DNA of 64,000 bases from JACVRM01 sp963809765. Its GTDB lineage: Bacteria > Actinomycetota > Thermoleophilia > Gaiellales > Gaiellaceae. A program made the position numbers and the translations under genes. Shown here piece after piece: positions 1-9,945 of this stretch. Position 1 is the first letter of the stretch; every line of letters starts with the position of its first letter. A model generated the notes under the pieces. It was not told the DNA's origin and did not search any database. It was given only the letters and a program-made list of their open reading frames with translations. Where the stretch lies: positions 1 through 64,000 of the forward strand of contig CAWEKT010000004.1 in the NCBI GenBank assembly GCA_963809765.1, read 5' to 3'.

Positions 1-875
1 TCCGCGCCGAACTTGCCGGTGAAGCCCAGCAGCCCAGGGCCGTGCTCGATCGACGCGAGCGACGAGACGATGCTGGAGTCGAGCCCCCCGCTCAGATAGG
101 CGCCGAGCGGCACGTCGGCTCGCAGGTGGAGCTCGATCGACTCGGAGGGAGCTCGCGGGCGCGCATCTCGAAGTGCGCAGGCGTGTGCGTCGAAGTCCGG
201 CTCGAAGTAGACCTCCCAGTACTGGCGCGTCTCCAGCGTGCCATTGCGCACGCGCAGGTAGTGGCCGGGCAGGAGCTCGCTGATCCCGCTGAAGAGCGTC
301 TTCCCGCCGAGGCGGAACTGGAAGGTCAGGTAGTCCTTGAAGCCGTCGAGGTCGGTGGCGACCTCCTTCACGAAGGGGAGCAGCGCCTTCACCTCGGAGG
401 CGAAGAGCAGCACGCCGTCGACGACCGTGTAGTAGAGCGGCTTGATCCCGAAGCGGTCGCGCGCGATGAAGAGCGAGCCGTCGGCCTCGTCCCAGAGCGC
501 GTAGGCGAACATGCCGCGCAGCCGCTCGACCGACTCCGCCCCCCACTCGCGATACCCGCGCAGGATCGTCTCGGTGTCGGAGGAGGTCTTGAACCCACCC
601 TCGCCGAGCAGCTGGCGGAGCTCGCGGTAGTTGTAGATCTCGCCGTTGTAGGTGACCCAGTTGCCGGCGCCGTCCGTCATCGGCTGCTCGCCGGTGACGA
701 GGTCGATGATCGCGAGCCGCCGGTGCGCGAACGCGACGTGGCCGCTCGGATGGATCCAGTGACCCTCCCCGTCGGGGCCCCGGTGCTCGAGCAACCGGTT
801 CATGGTCTCGACCAGCTGCCGCGCATTCGGAAGCGGCGAGCCGGCGAGGCTGACCGCTCCGCCGATTCCGCACAT
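1..875 (-). CDS. asnB: Asparagine synthase (glutamine-hydrolysing), N-terminal part
   Basis: Class-II glutamine amidotransferase fused to an ATP-dependent synthetase; it makes asparagine or, in glycan clusters, amidates a sugar acid. The start is fixed by the nucleophile Cys2 (MCGIGG). LEHRGPDGEGHW, HRRLAIID and YNGEIYNYREL follow in the glutaminase domain, and the PP-loop LSGGLDSS lies near residue 262. The gene runs off the window edge at base 1. Between about 125 and 190 the reading is unlike the family, while a neighbouring frame gives the expected HFEMRARELL-like text, so two compensating indels are likely there. A TATCCT hexamer lies 10 nt before the ATG. The position at the edge of a glycosyltransferase cluster suggests a role in surface-glycan modification. 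Confidence 0.9.
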   Translation of the reverse strand, partial: MCGIGGAVSLAGSPLPNARQLVETMNRLLEHRGPDGEGHWIHPSGHVAFAHRRLAIIDLVTGEQPMTDGAGNWVTYNGEIYNYRELRQLLGEGGFKTSSDTETILRGYREWGAESVERLRGMFAYALWDEADGSLFIARDRFGIKPLYYTVVDGVLLFASEVKALLPFVKEVATDLDGFKDYLTFQFRLGGKTLFSGISELLPGHYLRVRNGTLETRQYWEVYFEPDFDAHACALRDARPRAPSESIELHLRADVPLGAYLSGGLDSSIVSSLASIEHGPGLLGFTGKFGA

Positions 876-931
876 GCTGCGGGGAAGGATACGGACGCGA
901 CCCGGCCGTCGTCCGCGGCCGCACGCGTTCC

Positions 932-2644
932 TTACGTTTTCAGAAGGGGCGCGAGCGCCTCGCCCACGTGCTCCGGCTCGCGCCGGCCGAGCCAGCTGAG
1001 CACGGGCAGCGGGTACGGGCCCGCGGGCAGCGAGATCGTCAACCTCGACGTCGCACTCGGGACATCGACGCTTCGCGCGACTGCCGAGTGGTCCCAGGCG
1101 AAGGCGAGCGTGTGTGTCCGCATGAGCCGCTCGAGCTCGCCGCGCGCAACGTGACCGTTCTCGCCCCGGTCGCCAGGCGGCCGGCTCCGGAAGAGAACGC
1201 GCCCCTCGGTCTCGTCGTACGTGGCCTCGATCGCGAACGGCGCGCCGTCGAAGGCGCCGGACGAAGCGCGCCGCATGATGCCGATGCAGAGCAAATTCTC
1301 GAGCGCGACCCGCGGGCTGACGTACTCGCGCAGCTCGGGTGCCCGGACGTACAACGTGAGCAGCCGGCGCACCGCACCGTCGCGCGCGGCCAGCCGGATC
1401 CCGGCCGTCATCTCGCGCACGCCGTCCCAGCCGACGTGCGCGACGTTGCGTGCCGGCCCGAGCACGACGCGCTCGACCTCGCCCTCCGCGTGCGCGACGC
1501 GCTTGGCCACCTGGAAGACCGGCCCGCCGGGCCCGCTGTGTCGCGGGCAGTGGTCGTCAAGCACCTGCTGGAACGTCCGTGTCAGCTGCGTGTAGGAGTA
1601 CTTGCCGCTGAGATAGACGTCCTCGTACGCCTGCTCGGCGAGTCGCGCCAGGAGGGCGCGGTCTTTGACCTGCTCGAGGACGTCGTCGAGATTCGAGAAG
1701 TCGTAGGCGAGGGGGATGTAGTGGCGGTCCGCTTCCAGGGCGCCGCTGTAGCGGCCCTCGGTGAGGATCTGCGCGGTCTTCGTGACCACGGCTTCGAGAT
1801 GTCGCGGCGAGAGGGCAAAGAAGCGGTAGTCGTCCCAGCCGGGCGGCATGCGCGCGGACGCCGCCTCGAAGCTGAGGTTCGGCTCCGCCGCGAGCATCTC
1901 CTCGACGGTTCGCTGCATCTCGCCTCGCCGGTCGAGCACGCTGACCCCACTCTCGACGCCGATCGTGGCTCGCCCCGAGCCCATGAAGTCGAGCCACGAC
2001 TCGCCGTGGATCGTCTCCGGCCCGCTCGTCGAGATGTCGCAGACGAGGCCGTGGCGAGGCGCCGCCTCGAGCACGGCCTCGCCGATGGGGTGCTTGAGCC
2101 GGCCGTGGTGGCCGTAGAAGTAGGGCAGATGCCGGGCGCGGTAGACGATGTCGTTCGGCCGCTCGGCGTGCGGCACGATGCGCGACGCGAACCGTTGCGC
2201 CGCGTCGTCGTCGATGTAGCCCGTGAGCACGTCGTAGAACGCTGCCTTCCTCGAAAGGCGCGGGTACAGCTCATCGCGGTGCGTGTCGTCAAGGACGGTG
2301 CAGACCACCGACACGCCCAGCTCGTCGTACCAGTCATCCTGGAGATGAGCGCGGTCGTAGTCGTCCTGCGGGAAGGCGATCTTGACGGCGTCGACGTCGC
2401 CGATCCAGTCGAAGCGCCGCTTCCACTGGCTGAACCACGGGCTCGTGCGCGTGCCGACGAGCGTCGTGTGGAGCGCGATCGCGTCGAACTTGAGCCGCCC
2501 TAGCCAGGACGGCGCTCCGCCGATGGCGTTGTACGAAAGCACCTCGGCGTCCGGCACAGCAGTGAGTGCGTCGAGGTGCTGCTTCGTCGTGAGCCGCACG
2601 GCGCCGGGGTGCGACATCCAGTGCAGCATCAGGATCCTCCGCAC
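932..2644 (-). CDS. GT-B fold glycosyltransferase-like protein (CgeB/Glyco_trans_1_2 type), paralogue 1
   Basis: About 570 aa, intact. The middle resembles the PF13524-type GT-B C-terminal lobe: an LSPRHLEAV segment, then EGRYSGALE, HYIPLAYDFSN and a final LAEQAYEDVYLSGKYS helix. The donor and acceptor are unknown; by context it adds a sugar to the exported polysaccharide. I chose GTG 2644 because TATTCT lies exactly 7 nt upstream, as in many genes here; ATG 2629, behind GGAGG, is the alternative. A protein of the same layout is encoded at 5051-6726, and both carry an extra C-terminal domain ending in a W-x-x-P...AL.PLL pattern. It is divergent from the methyltransferase at 2682. Confidence 0.75.
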   Translation of the reverse strand: MRRILMLHWMSHPGAVRLTTKQHLDALTAVPDAEVLSYNAIGGAPSWLGRLKFDAIALHTTLVGTRTSPWFSQWKRRFDWIGDVDAVKIAFPQDDYDRAHLQDDWYDELGVSVVCTVLDDTHRDELYPRLSRKAAFYDVLTGYIDDDAAQRFASRIVPHAERPNDIVYRARHLPYFYGHHGRLKHPIGEAVLEAAPRHGLVCDISTSGPETIHGESWLDFMGSGRATIGVESGVSVLDRRGEMQRTVEEMLAAEPNLSFEAASARMPPGWDDYRFFALSPRHLEAVVTKTAQILTEGRYSGALEADRHYIPLAYDFSNLDDVLEQVKDRALLARLAEQAYEDVYLSGKYSYTQLTRTFQQVLDDHCPRHSGPGGPVFQVAKRVAHAEGEVERVVLGPARNVAHVGWDGVREMTAGIRLAARDGAVRRLLTLYVRAPELREYVSPRVALENLLCIGIMRRASSGAFDGAPFAIEATYDETEGRVLFRSRPPGDRGENGHVARGELERLMRTHTLAFAWDHSAVARSVDVPSATSRLTISLPAGPYPLPVLSWLGRREPEHVGEALAPLLKT

Positions 2645-2651
2645 GGCGGCG

Positions 2652-2657
2652 AGAATA
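2652..2657 (-). promoter_or_regulatory. -10 hexamer TATTCT, leaderless type
   Basis: TATTCT on the minus strand ends 7 nt before GTG 2644. It lies back to back with the plus-strand hexamer at 2669, so the two divergent genes share a very short promoter region. Confidence 0.5.
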
Positions 2658-2668
2658 GCGACGCCTCG

Positions 2669-2674
2669 TAAGAT
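2669..2674 (+). promoter_or_regulatory. -10 hexamer TAAGAT, leaderless type
   Basis: TAAGAT ends 7 nt before GTG 2682. It overlaps the alternative ATG at 2673, and so argues for the GTG as the real start of the methyltransferase. Confidence 0.5.
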
Positions 2675-2681
2675 GCCCGGC

Positions 2682-3500
2682 GTGGCGGAGCGCGTCGCAC
2701 CTGAACAGGCCGAGATCGATACGCGGAACGCCGCGTTCTGGGACGAGCTGTGCGGCACGCATCTTGCAGGTGAGCTCGGCATCACCCAGGTGGACCGCGA
2801 TGCGGTGCGCCGGTTCGACGACGCCTACATGGCCATCTATCCATACCTCTGGCGGTATCTCGAGCTCGATCGCGTCCGCGGCCAGGATGTTCTGGAGATC
2901 GGCCTGGGCTACGGCACGGTTGGCCAGCTGCTCGCGAAGGCGGGCGCGGTCTACCACGGTCTCGACATTGCGCAGGGGCCGGTCGAGATGATGAAGCAGC
3001 GGCTTCGCTGGGAGGGTCTCGAAGGCGAGGATCGCGTGCGCGAGGGAAGTGCCCTCGAGATCCCGTACGACGCCGGAACGTTCGACCGGGTCGTCACGAT
3101 CGGCTGCCTTCACCACACTGGGGACACGACCGGCGCAGTGCACGAAGTCCACCGCGTGCTGCGGCCCGGCGGCCGCGCGCTCGTGATGCTCTACAACCGC
3201 CACTCGCTCCGGCAGGTGACGCAGCGGGCGCGGGCGTACGTCACTCGACGCCGAAACCGCGACGAGTGGCTGCGCGCGAAGTACGACGCGAACCAAGCGG
3301 GCGACGCAGCCCCAGTCGTCGACTACGTGTCGCGCGGGGACGTCAACGAGATGTTCCGGGAGTTCGCGCACGTCGATATCGACGTGCAGAACATCGACGG
3401 ACTCCGCTGGGGTCCGATCGGAGTGCCGCGCGAGGCGTTGCTGAGAAACATCGCCCGCGTCGTCGGCGTCGATCTCTACATCGTCGCCGACAAGGCCTAG
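2682..3500 (+). CDS. SAM-dependent methyltransferase (class I)
   Basis: 272 aa Rossmann-fold methyltransferase. SAM motif I is VLEIGLGYGTVGQLL near residue 58, followed by an acidic loop (HGLDIA), a GCLHHTGD segment as motif IV and VHRVLRPGGRALVM as the post-II region typical of Methyltransf_11. The substrate cannot be read from the sequence; within this cluster a sugar or lipid-linked glycan is likely. The start is taken at GTG 2682 from the TAAGAT hexamer 7 nt upstream; ATG 2673 is in frame three codons earlier. It converges on the flippase gene, whose stop is 1 nt beyond its own. Confidence 0.85.
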   Translation: MAERVAPEQAEIDTRNAAFWDELCGTHLAGELGITQVDRDAVRRFDDAYMAIYPYLWRYLELDRVRGQDVLEIGLGYGTVGQLLAKAGAVYHGLDIAQGPVEMMKQRLRWEGLEGEDRVREGSALEIPYDAGTFDRVVTIGCLHHTGDTTGAVHEVHRVLRPGGRALVMLYNRHSLRQVTQRARAYVTRRRNRDEWLRAKYDANQAGDAAPVVDYVSRGDVNEMFREFAHVDIDVQNIDGLRWGPIGVPREALLRNIARVVGVDLYIVADKA

Positions 3501-3501
3501 C

Positions 3502-5029
3502 CTACGCCTGCGGCGCCGAGCGTCGCAGCGCCACCATTCCTGCGAGGAAGCGGCGAAGCTCGCGCCACTCGCCGCGCGTCATGGCCCGCGTGAGCACCAG
3601 CGTGGCGAAGAAACCCGCGAGCGCCGCGAGCTTGAGCGCGACGGTCAAAGGAGCCGATCCAACCGGCAAGAGACCGACACAAGCGAACAGCGCCGCGGCG
3701 AAGAAGATCGTGACGACGCGACGCAGCTCGTAGGGCGTCGGGTACACGCGCTGGCTAGCCACGTAGTACGTCGCAGCGAGGACGAGGTAGCCGCAAGCCG
3801 TGGCTAACGCCGCTCCGACGAACCCGAACAGTGGGATCAGGGCGAGGTTGAGAGCGATGTTTGTCGCAGCTGCGACGAGAGACATGAGAGCAAGGCGGAC
3901 CGTTCGGCGGGCGAGTGAAAACCCGAGCGTGAGCAGGGCGGATGCCCCATAGGCGACAACGCCGAAAGCAAGCGGCCCGACCGCCCATTCCGAATCGAGA
4001 AAGGCTGGGGCGACGACGCTCAACACCGCGTGGGCAAAGAGGGTCGCGAGCAGCGCGCCGAGCGCCAGGATGAATGTGAGGTACGTCAGCATCCGACCGC
4101 GCGCGGCCTTCTCCAACTCCGGATCGCGTGCGTAGAGGGAGTACAGGAAGGGGCCGACGGCGAGCATGAAAGCGTTCACTGCAAGCATGAGCAGCAACGT
4201 GATGCGGGCGGCGATTCCGAACTTCCCGACGCCGTCTAGGTCGTCGAGCTTGGCGAGCATCAACCGGTCGATCAGAGCCAGCAACCAAGCGACGAGAGCG
4301 GCGGGCACGAGTGGCAGGCCGAATGCGAGCATGGTACGTAGGTCGGGCCGCGAGAAGCGCCCGAAACTGCGTCCCGGACGACGAAGAGCGCGTAGAGGCA
4401 CGCGGCCGTGTTCCCGATGACGGCGGCGAGGAAGACCCCGGCAACGCGCGCATCGAACGCCACGACCGCGGTCACGGCGAGCATGCTGTCAGCACCGTGG
4501 CGATCGCCGCCGTAACGAGGTAGTCCGCAGCCTGGAACCGCAGGCGCATCGCCTCACTCAAGAAGCGGAAGGTGTTTATCGGCAGGAGCGAAAGGGCTAC
4601 GATCGCCAGAATGGTCGCCTGGTTCTCGCCGAAGAGCCAGTCGGACACCGCGCCGCCACTGAGCAGGAGTACGGCAGCGACAACAACCGTCAACGCGGTC
4701 GTAGTCGCGAAGGCGGTGGAGAGGACGCGCCGGCGACCCTCGACGTCGTAGTCCTCGTGGTCGTAGAAGCTGCGCGCCGCCGCCGCGACGAGCCCGAGAT
4801 CGGTCACGGTGAGGGCGAGGGTCGTCAACGTTGTTGCGAGCTCGAAAATCCCGTACTGCGCCTGGGTGAAGATGCGCGCGAAGATCGGCAGTGTGAACAC
4901 AGCGATCGCTGGCCCAATGACGCCGCTGACCGCGTAGATCAGCGTCTGCCGGGCGAGCGTCGGGGTCGCGTTCAGCGCCGCGAGCGACGACTCTTCGCGC
5001 GGCGCCTGGGGTTCGACGTCCGCGACCAT
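3502..5029 (-). CDS. Polysaccharide flippase (Wzx/MOP superfamily), frameshifted
   Basis: Multi-spanning membrane protein that would flip lipid-linked glycan units across the membrane. The N-terminal part (ATPTLARQTLIYAVSGVIGP, then FTLPIFARIFTQAQYGIFEL) is the classic start of the MOP/Wzx family. The middle and C-terminal parts are strings of hydrophobic helices in other frames. The frame changes near 4480 and again near 4390, so as written the gene is broken twice; summed length is about 500 aa, normal for the family. The start ATG 5029 has TACGCT 6 nt upstream, hinting at its own promoter although the preceding gene stops only 21 nt away. Confidence 0.85.
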
Positions 5030-5035
5030 GCGCGA

Positions 5036-5041
5036 AGCGTA
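5036..5041 (-). promoter_or_regulatory. -10 hexamer TACGCT, leaderless type
   Basis: TACGCT on the minus strand with a 6-nt gap to ATG 5029 of the flippase; same geometry as the other leaderless-type sites in this window. Confidence 0.45.
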
Positions 5042-5050
5042 GAGGTGGCC

Positions 5051-6726
5051 TCAGCGGGGCCTCGAGCGGAGAAGCGGCTCGAGTGCCCGAATCGCCTCTC
5101 TCGGCGCCCAGCGGACGAGCGGCAGCAGCGCGTCGAAGGAATGCACGCCGGCGATTCCGTGCGAACCGACGCGCGAGGGTACGAGGCCGGTTCCGACGAG
5201 CGGGACGAAGGTGCTCACGCGCGTGCGCGGTTCCAGATCATCTCGTCGACGCAGCCGGATTCCAGCGCCTCGGCGAGTTCCTCCACGCCCTTCGCTGCCG
5301 CGTCGCCGGCTGTGGGGCCTGTCGTGATGACGTAGTGCTGGTCCGAGTTCTCGAGGCTCGCGAATGCCGAGAACAGCCCGATTCGTACGCCGCGTCGCAG
5401 GGCGGCTAACCGCCACAGGTCGTTGGCGAGCGCCGGTCCGCCGCGTCCCTTCCGGGCCGCTGCCGCGGCGAGCCGCCGGACCGCCGGGTCGCGAACTGTT
5501 AGCGCTGCCATGAGCGGTGGCTGGGCCACTTTCCCGGCAACAAGACGAATCGCAGCGCGCTTGCCGTCGGGATCAACCGCCGGCGCGACGCGCGGAGGTA
5601 GGCGGCGCGGCGCCGGTGTTGGCCTTGTCGATCGCGCCGACAGCTCGGTGATGCGCTCGTCGAACTCGGTCACGAAGCGCGACAGCGACCAGCGGCCGGA
5701 TGCGATCACGTCCTCGTAGGCGCGTTCCGCCAGCTCCTCGAGGCCACGGACGTCGCGAATTCGCTCCACGACCTCGTCCATGTTCGAGAAGTCCTTCTCC
5801 AGCGGGAGGTAGTGCACCCACGGCTCGACCGTGCCCGAGTACTCGCCGGGAAAGAGCACCATCGCCGTCCGCAAGGCAGCGGCCTCGAACACCCGTGGTG
5901 ACACCGTGTTGATGACCACGTTGCCCTCGTACGGCGCGAGCACGGCCTGCTCCACCTCCTCGAAGGAGGCGCCGGGGCGGCGGAGCAGGTAGCCCTTGAC
6001 GGCGTGTTCGACGGAGCCGTCGAAGTCGGCGATGGACGCGCCGCTTTCGGTCCCGAGCGTGGCGCGGCACGAGCCCAGGAAGCGGTACCAGTCCTCGCCG
6101 TAGATGCGGTCGCCCTCGCGTGACGAGATGTCGACTCGGAGGCCGTAGGCGGGCGCGCGCTCGGCGAAGCCCGCTCCGATCTGGACCTTTTCCTGACCCA
6201 GCCGCCCGAGCCAGTACGGGACCGTGCGCCCGCGGTAGCCGACGTCGAGCTGGCGTTCGGCGAGCGGCGTCGCGGCCCGCCGCTCGAGCGTGTCCGGCAC
6301 GTACCCCGGCAGCGTGGTCACCGTCGTCAGGCCGGCCAGCCCGCCGTACACCTCTCCGGCCTCGCGCTCGGGAACGCAGGTGAAGAGCAGCGTGACGCCG
6401 AGCTCGTCGATGCGGCGGCGCACCAGCTCGATCACGCGGTACTCGTCCTGGATGAACTGCGCCTTGAGCCCTGCGAAGGCGGCGAGCTTCTCGCGCAGCA
6501 CCTCGGGCAGATACCCAGCCAGCACCACCGAGACGCTGTAGTGGATGACGACGGCGTCGAACTCGTCCAGATCGAGAAGCGCACAGGCATCCGGCCGGTT
6601 GACCGGGTCGAAGGGCGCGACGTCGTGCCGGGAGTGCCGGCGCAGGGCATCGATGTGCTGGGCGACGTTGCTCGCCTCGCGCCGCTGGGTGTGGCACAGC
6701 AGCAGGATCGAGCGGCGGTCGCTCAT
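5051..6726 (-). CDS. GT-B fold glycosyltransferase-like protein, paralogue 2, frameshifted near the end
   Basis: Paralogue of the 932-2644 protein. Shared landmarks are a YRFLGSCRATLGTESGAS segment, SPRVFEAAALRTAM, FPGEYSGTVE, HYLPLEKDFSN and LAERAYEDVIASGRWS. The main frame stops at 5215, but the next frame continues with sequence that matches the C-terminus of paralogue 1 (VRWAPREAIRALEPLL against a WLGRREPEHVGEALAPLL-like end) and stops at 5051. I therefore read one gene with an indel near 5217. Its ATG overlaps the stop of the preceding GT2 gene (ATGA), showing translational coupling in the 8715-to-5051 operon. Donor and acceptor are unknown. Confidence 0.72.
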
Positions 6727-7575
6727 CGGCGCAGCAGCTTAGGTGCGTGATGCCGCTGCCACCGCCACCACGATGCGCGCTCCACGGCCCGCACGGCTCC
6801 GGGCCGGCGGTTGAACCCGAGCACGAGGTCCACCGCCCCGACGGCGGCGTCCAGCACGAACGAGGCGCGCCCGCGCGCGTCGCGGGCCGCCTCGTAGCAG
6901 GGGCCGGTGCCGCTCGCGGACGAATGCGATCGCAGCCGCCGCCCGCGCGCCCTCCTCCGGGTTCCGGCTGCCGCCGGCGTGGCGGCGCCATTGCAGCAGC
7001 GGCTCACGCACGTAGGTGCCCCGCTTGCCGGCGGAGAGCAGCCGCAGCCACAGGTCCCAGTCCTCGAACGCGTGCTCGCCGAGGTCTTCCGCGTAGCCGC
7101 CCGCGTCGATGAAGTCCGCCCGCCGCATCAGTGCGGAGGCGTTGACGAAGTTGGTGCGCAGCACGAGGAAGTAGGCGCTGAAGGGGATGCAGCGCATCGG
7201 GCCCGTCCGGGCGCCGAAGAGCAGCGGCCGGCAGTAGGCGTAGGACGCCTCCGGCGAGCGCTCGAGTGCCTGCCAGAGCTCCTCGAGGTAGCGCGGCGCG
7301 AACAGGTCGTCGGCGTCGAGCCGCGCGACGTACTCACCGCTCGCCTCGCCCACGGCGCGGTTGTAGGCGCGCTCGAGCCCTGTCCGTTCCTGGCGGATCG
7401 CGCGGACCCGGCCGGAGTAGCGCGCGATCACGTCGGCCGAGTCGTCCGTCGACCCGTCGTCGATCACCACCACCTCGACCGGCTCGTATGTCTGCGCAAG
7501 GGCGCTCTCGATCGCCTCGCCGGCGAAGGCCCCGAGGTTGTGGCACGGGATGACGATGCTGACGAGCGGCCTCAC
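6723..7575 (-). CDS. Family 2 glycosyltransferase, frameshifted
   Basis: GT-A enzyme that transfers a sugar from an NDP-sugar. The N-terminus has VSIVIPCHN, then VVVIDDGSTDDSADV and the DxD-type ARLDADDLF, with the GEHAFEDWDLWLRL acceptor-side ED motif. Near 6905 the frame shifts. The other frame gives a consistent C-terminus (YEAARDARGRASF onwards) whose TGA at 6723 overlaps the ATG of the next gene, which supports the corrected reading. The start is GTG 7575, overlapping the stop of the upstream GT4 gene as GTGA. Confidence 0.87.
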
Positions 7576-8715
7576 TCCGGGTCCCGGTAGACCGCCAGCA
7601 CCTGCTCGAGCGAGCCGGCGATCGACAGGCGCTCCGCATTGGCCTCGAACCAGTCGGCCGTCGAGGCGCGAAGCGCGTCACCGCCGTCGCGAACGCGCAG
7701 GATCGCGCGGGCCAGCTCGTCGGGGGAGGCCGACGGCGCGACGAAGCCGTTCACACCCTCCTCGACCAGCTCGACCGCGGCGTTGTCGGGTGCGGCAGCC
7801 ACGACGACCGGAGTTCCAGCCGCGGCCGCCTCGACGACGACCAGGCCGTAGCCCTCGCGCTCGGACGGGTGGAGCAGGCAGAGGGCGCGGCCGAGCGCGG
7901 CGTCCACGTCGGCCTCGGGGACGATCCCGGGTGCCTCGACCGCGCCCTCCAGGCCGAGCTCGTGGATCTGGGCGAGCACCGCCTCGCGCTCGGGGCCGTC
8001 GCCGAAGATACCGGGCGCGCAGCTCGGGCGCCTGCAAGCGCGCGTGGGCCACGGCCGGCGCGACCGCGAGAACGCGCTTCTCTGCGATGTGGCGGCCGAG
8101 AAAGACGACGGCCCCGTCGCCGCGCTGCGCCGGCGGCCGAGCGAGGGTGCCTGCGTAGATGCCGCCGACGCGGGTGAGACGACCGCGAAAACCGCCTTCC
8201 CGCAGCCGCCGCTCGTGCAAGCGGGAGAAGCAGATCGCCTCGTGCTCGGTGCCCATCGACAGTTGCTGCGCCCGCCAGGCCGCCCGCCCGAGCAGCGGCC
8301 CGAGGTACTCGAGCCAGTACGCCCGCGTCCACACCTCGAACCAGTCCACCACCAGCCGGTAGCCGTGTCGCCGGCGCGCGGCCGCAGCCCCGAGCGACGT
8401 CAGCTGCAGCGCGGCCGTGTGGACGACGTCGTAGTCGCCGCCGTGCCGCAGCAGGTGGGCCGAGACGGCTGCCCCGAAGCGCAGGGTGGTCGTCGCCCGA
8501 CGCCGGCCGCCTGCGTACAGGGGGAGAGCCGGCCCCACCGTGACCACGCGCACGCCGGGAAGGTCCGGCTCACTACCTTCCTCCCAGCGGCGCAGCGTGA
8601 CGTACGTGACGTCGAAGCCCTCGGCGACGAGCCGTTCCGCGAGGTTGCGGTACCAGCGCTCGGCGCCGCCGCGAAAGTAGGGGTACAGCGTCTCGTAGAC
8701 CAGGCAGATGCGCAC
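7572..8715 (-). CDS. Family 4 glycosyltransferase, frameshifted
   Basis: GT-B enzyme. The N-lobe begins VRICLVYETLYPYFRGGAE, a typical GT4 opening with the glycine-rich acceptor loop. The C-lobe contains GIVPEADVDAALGRALCLLHP, SEREGYGLVVVEAAAAGTPV (the E-x7-E donor motif) and GVNGFVAP. The frame changes near 8010 between the lobes. GTG 8715 is the likely start; a TATTCT hexamer is some 30 nt upstream. It is the first gene of a coupled minus-strand group (GT4, GT2, GT-B paralogue 2). It diverges from the dolichol-phosphate-mannose-synthase-like GT2 at 8764. Confidence 0.85.
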
Positions 8716-8763
8716 GAGGCAGAAACGGGCCGCGCGGCCCGGATCCCTAGAATAGAGCCGCTC

Positions 8764-9571
8764 TTGGTCAGCCAGACTCCGCGTGACGTCCGGCTCGGGG
8801 AAACCTCGACAGCGGTCGCCGAATCGGGCACGCCACCCGCCCTGCGGGGGCGCCCTGCCGAGCTTCGGCGGATTGCGATCGTCCCCGCGTACAACGAGGA
8901 GGCGACGGTCGGAGCCGTCATCGACGAGATCCGGGCGGCCGCGCCGGGGTTCGACGTGGTCGTGATCGACGACGGGTCGATCGACCGGACGGCCGCCGTC
9001 GCGGAGGCGCACGGAGCCGTCGTGCTCCGGCTGCCCTACAACGTCGGGATCGGCGCAGCCGTGCAGACGGGACACCAGTACGCGGCCGAGCACGGGTTCG
9101 ACATCGCCATCCAGGTCGACGGCGACGGCCAGCACGACCCGTCGGAGATCACGAAGCTCGTCGAGCCGCTGCTCGCGGGCGAGGTCGACATGGTCGTCGG
9201 CACGCGCTTCGTCGAGGACGACGGCTATCGCTCGTCCGCGTTGCGGCGAGTCGGGATCGCGGTGCTGTCGAGGGTGGTGTCAGTGATCGTCCGGCAGCGA
9301 GTCACCGACCCGACCTCCGGCTTCCGGGCCGTCAACCGGCGCACGCTCGAGCTCTTTGCCGCGGACTATCCCCACGACTACCCGGAGGCCGAGGCAACCG
9401 TGCTCGTCGCACCGCCACCGGCTGCGGATGACGGAGGTCTCTGTGCGGATGCGCGCGCGCGCCGAGGGCCGGTCGTCTATCCGTGGCCTCTACTCGCTCG
9501 TCTACATGGGGAAAGTGCTCGTGGCCCTCTTCGTCGGTCTGTTCCGCCGCTACCCGCGCGCGCGCCGATGA
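8764..9571 (+). CDS. Family 2 glycosyltransferase, polyprenyl-phosphate sugar synthase type, frameshifted
   Basis: DPM1-like GT2 that charges a polyprenyl phosphate with a sugar for membrane GT-C enzymes. Motifs are IVPAYNEEATVGAVI, VVVIDDGSIDRTA, LPYNVGIGAAVQTG, QVDGDGQHDP and VGTRF...TSGFRAVNR. Near 9405 the frame changes; the other frame completes the protein (TEVSVRMRARAEGRSSIRG, then a short hydrophobic tail) and ends in ATGA overlap with the DUF2304 gene. The start is uncertain: TTG 8764 is the only standard in-frame start upstream of the motif, with TAGAAT at 8748-8753. Confidence 0.85.
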
Positions 9572-9945
9572 CGCCGCTGCGCGTCTCGCTCCTCGCCGCG
9601 GCGGCGGCGCTCTTCCTGCTCCTCGTCGTCTTCGAGCTCATCCGCCGCCGCCGGCTCCAGGAGCGCTACGCGCTGCTCTGGATCGTCACCGGCACGGTCA
9701 TCCTCGTGCTTGCGCTCTGGCGGCAGGCGCTGACCCGCTTCGCCGACCTGGTCGGCATCGCCTACCCGCCCTCAGCCCTCTTCATCCTCGCCTCGTTCTT
9801 CATCCTGGTGCTCCTCCTGCACTACTCCACTGTGATCTCGAAGCTGTCGGCTCAGAACATCCGGCTCGCTCAGCGCGTGGCCCTGCTCGAGCAAGAGCTG
9901 CGAAAGCGGCGGGGCGAACGCGACGCTCCACCGGCGGCGCCATGA
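9568..9945 (+). CDS. DUF2304 membrane protein
   Basis: 125 aa with three predicted membrane segments (about residues 5-22, 36-53 and 65-88), an RRRRLQERYALLWI loop and a charged coiled C-terminal tail (QRVALLEQELRKRRGER). This family regularly sits directly behind DPM1-like GT2 genes, as here, and is thought to help anchor or assist them; the biochemical role is not known. It is coupled to both neighbours by ATGA overlaps. Confidence 0.85.
   Translation: MTPLRVSLLAAAAALFLLLVVFELIRRRRLQERYALLWIVTGTVILVLALWRQALTRFADLVGIAYPPSALFILASFFILVLLLHYSTVISKLSAQNIRLAQRVALLEQELRKRRGERDAPPAAP

Noticed and set aside
42..2503. Long plus-strand ORFs opposite asnB and the first glycosyltransferase
   Set aside because: They are antisense reading frames kept open by GC-rich codon structure; translations are Arg/Ala/Gly/Pro-rich with no family motifs, while the minus strand carries clear domains.
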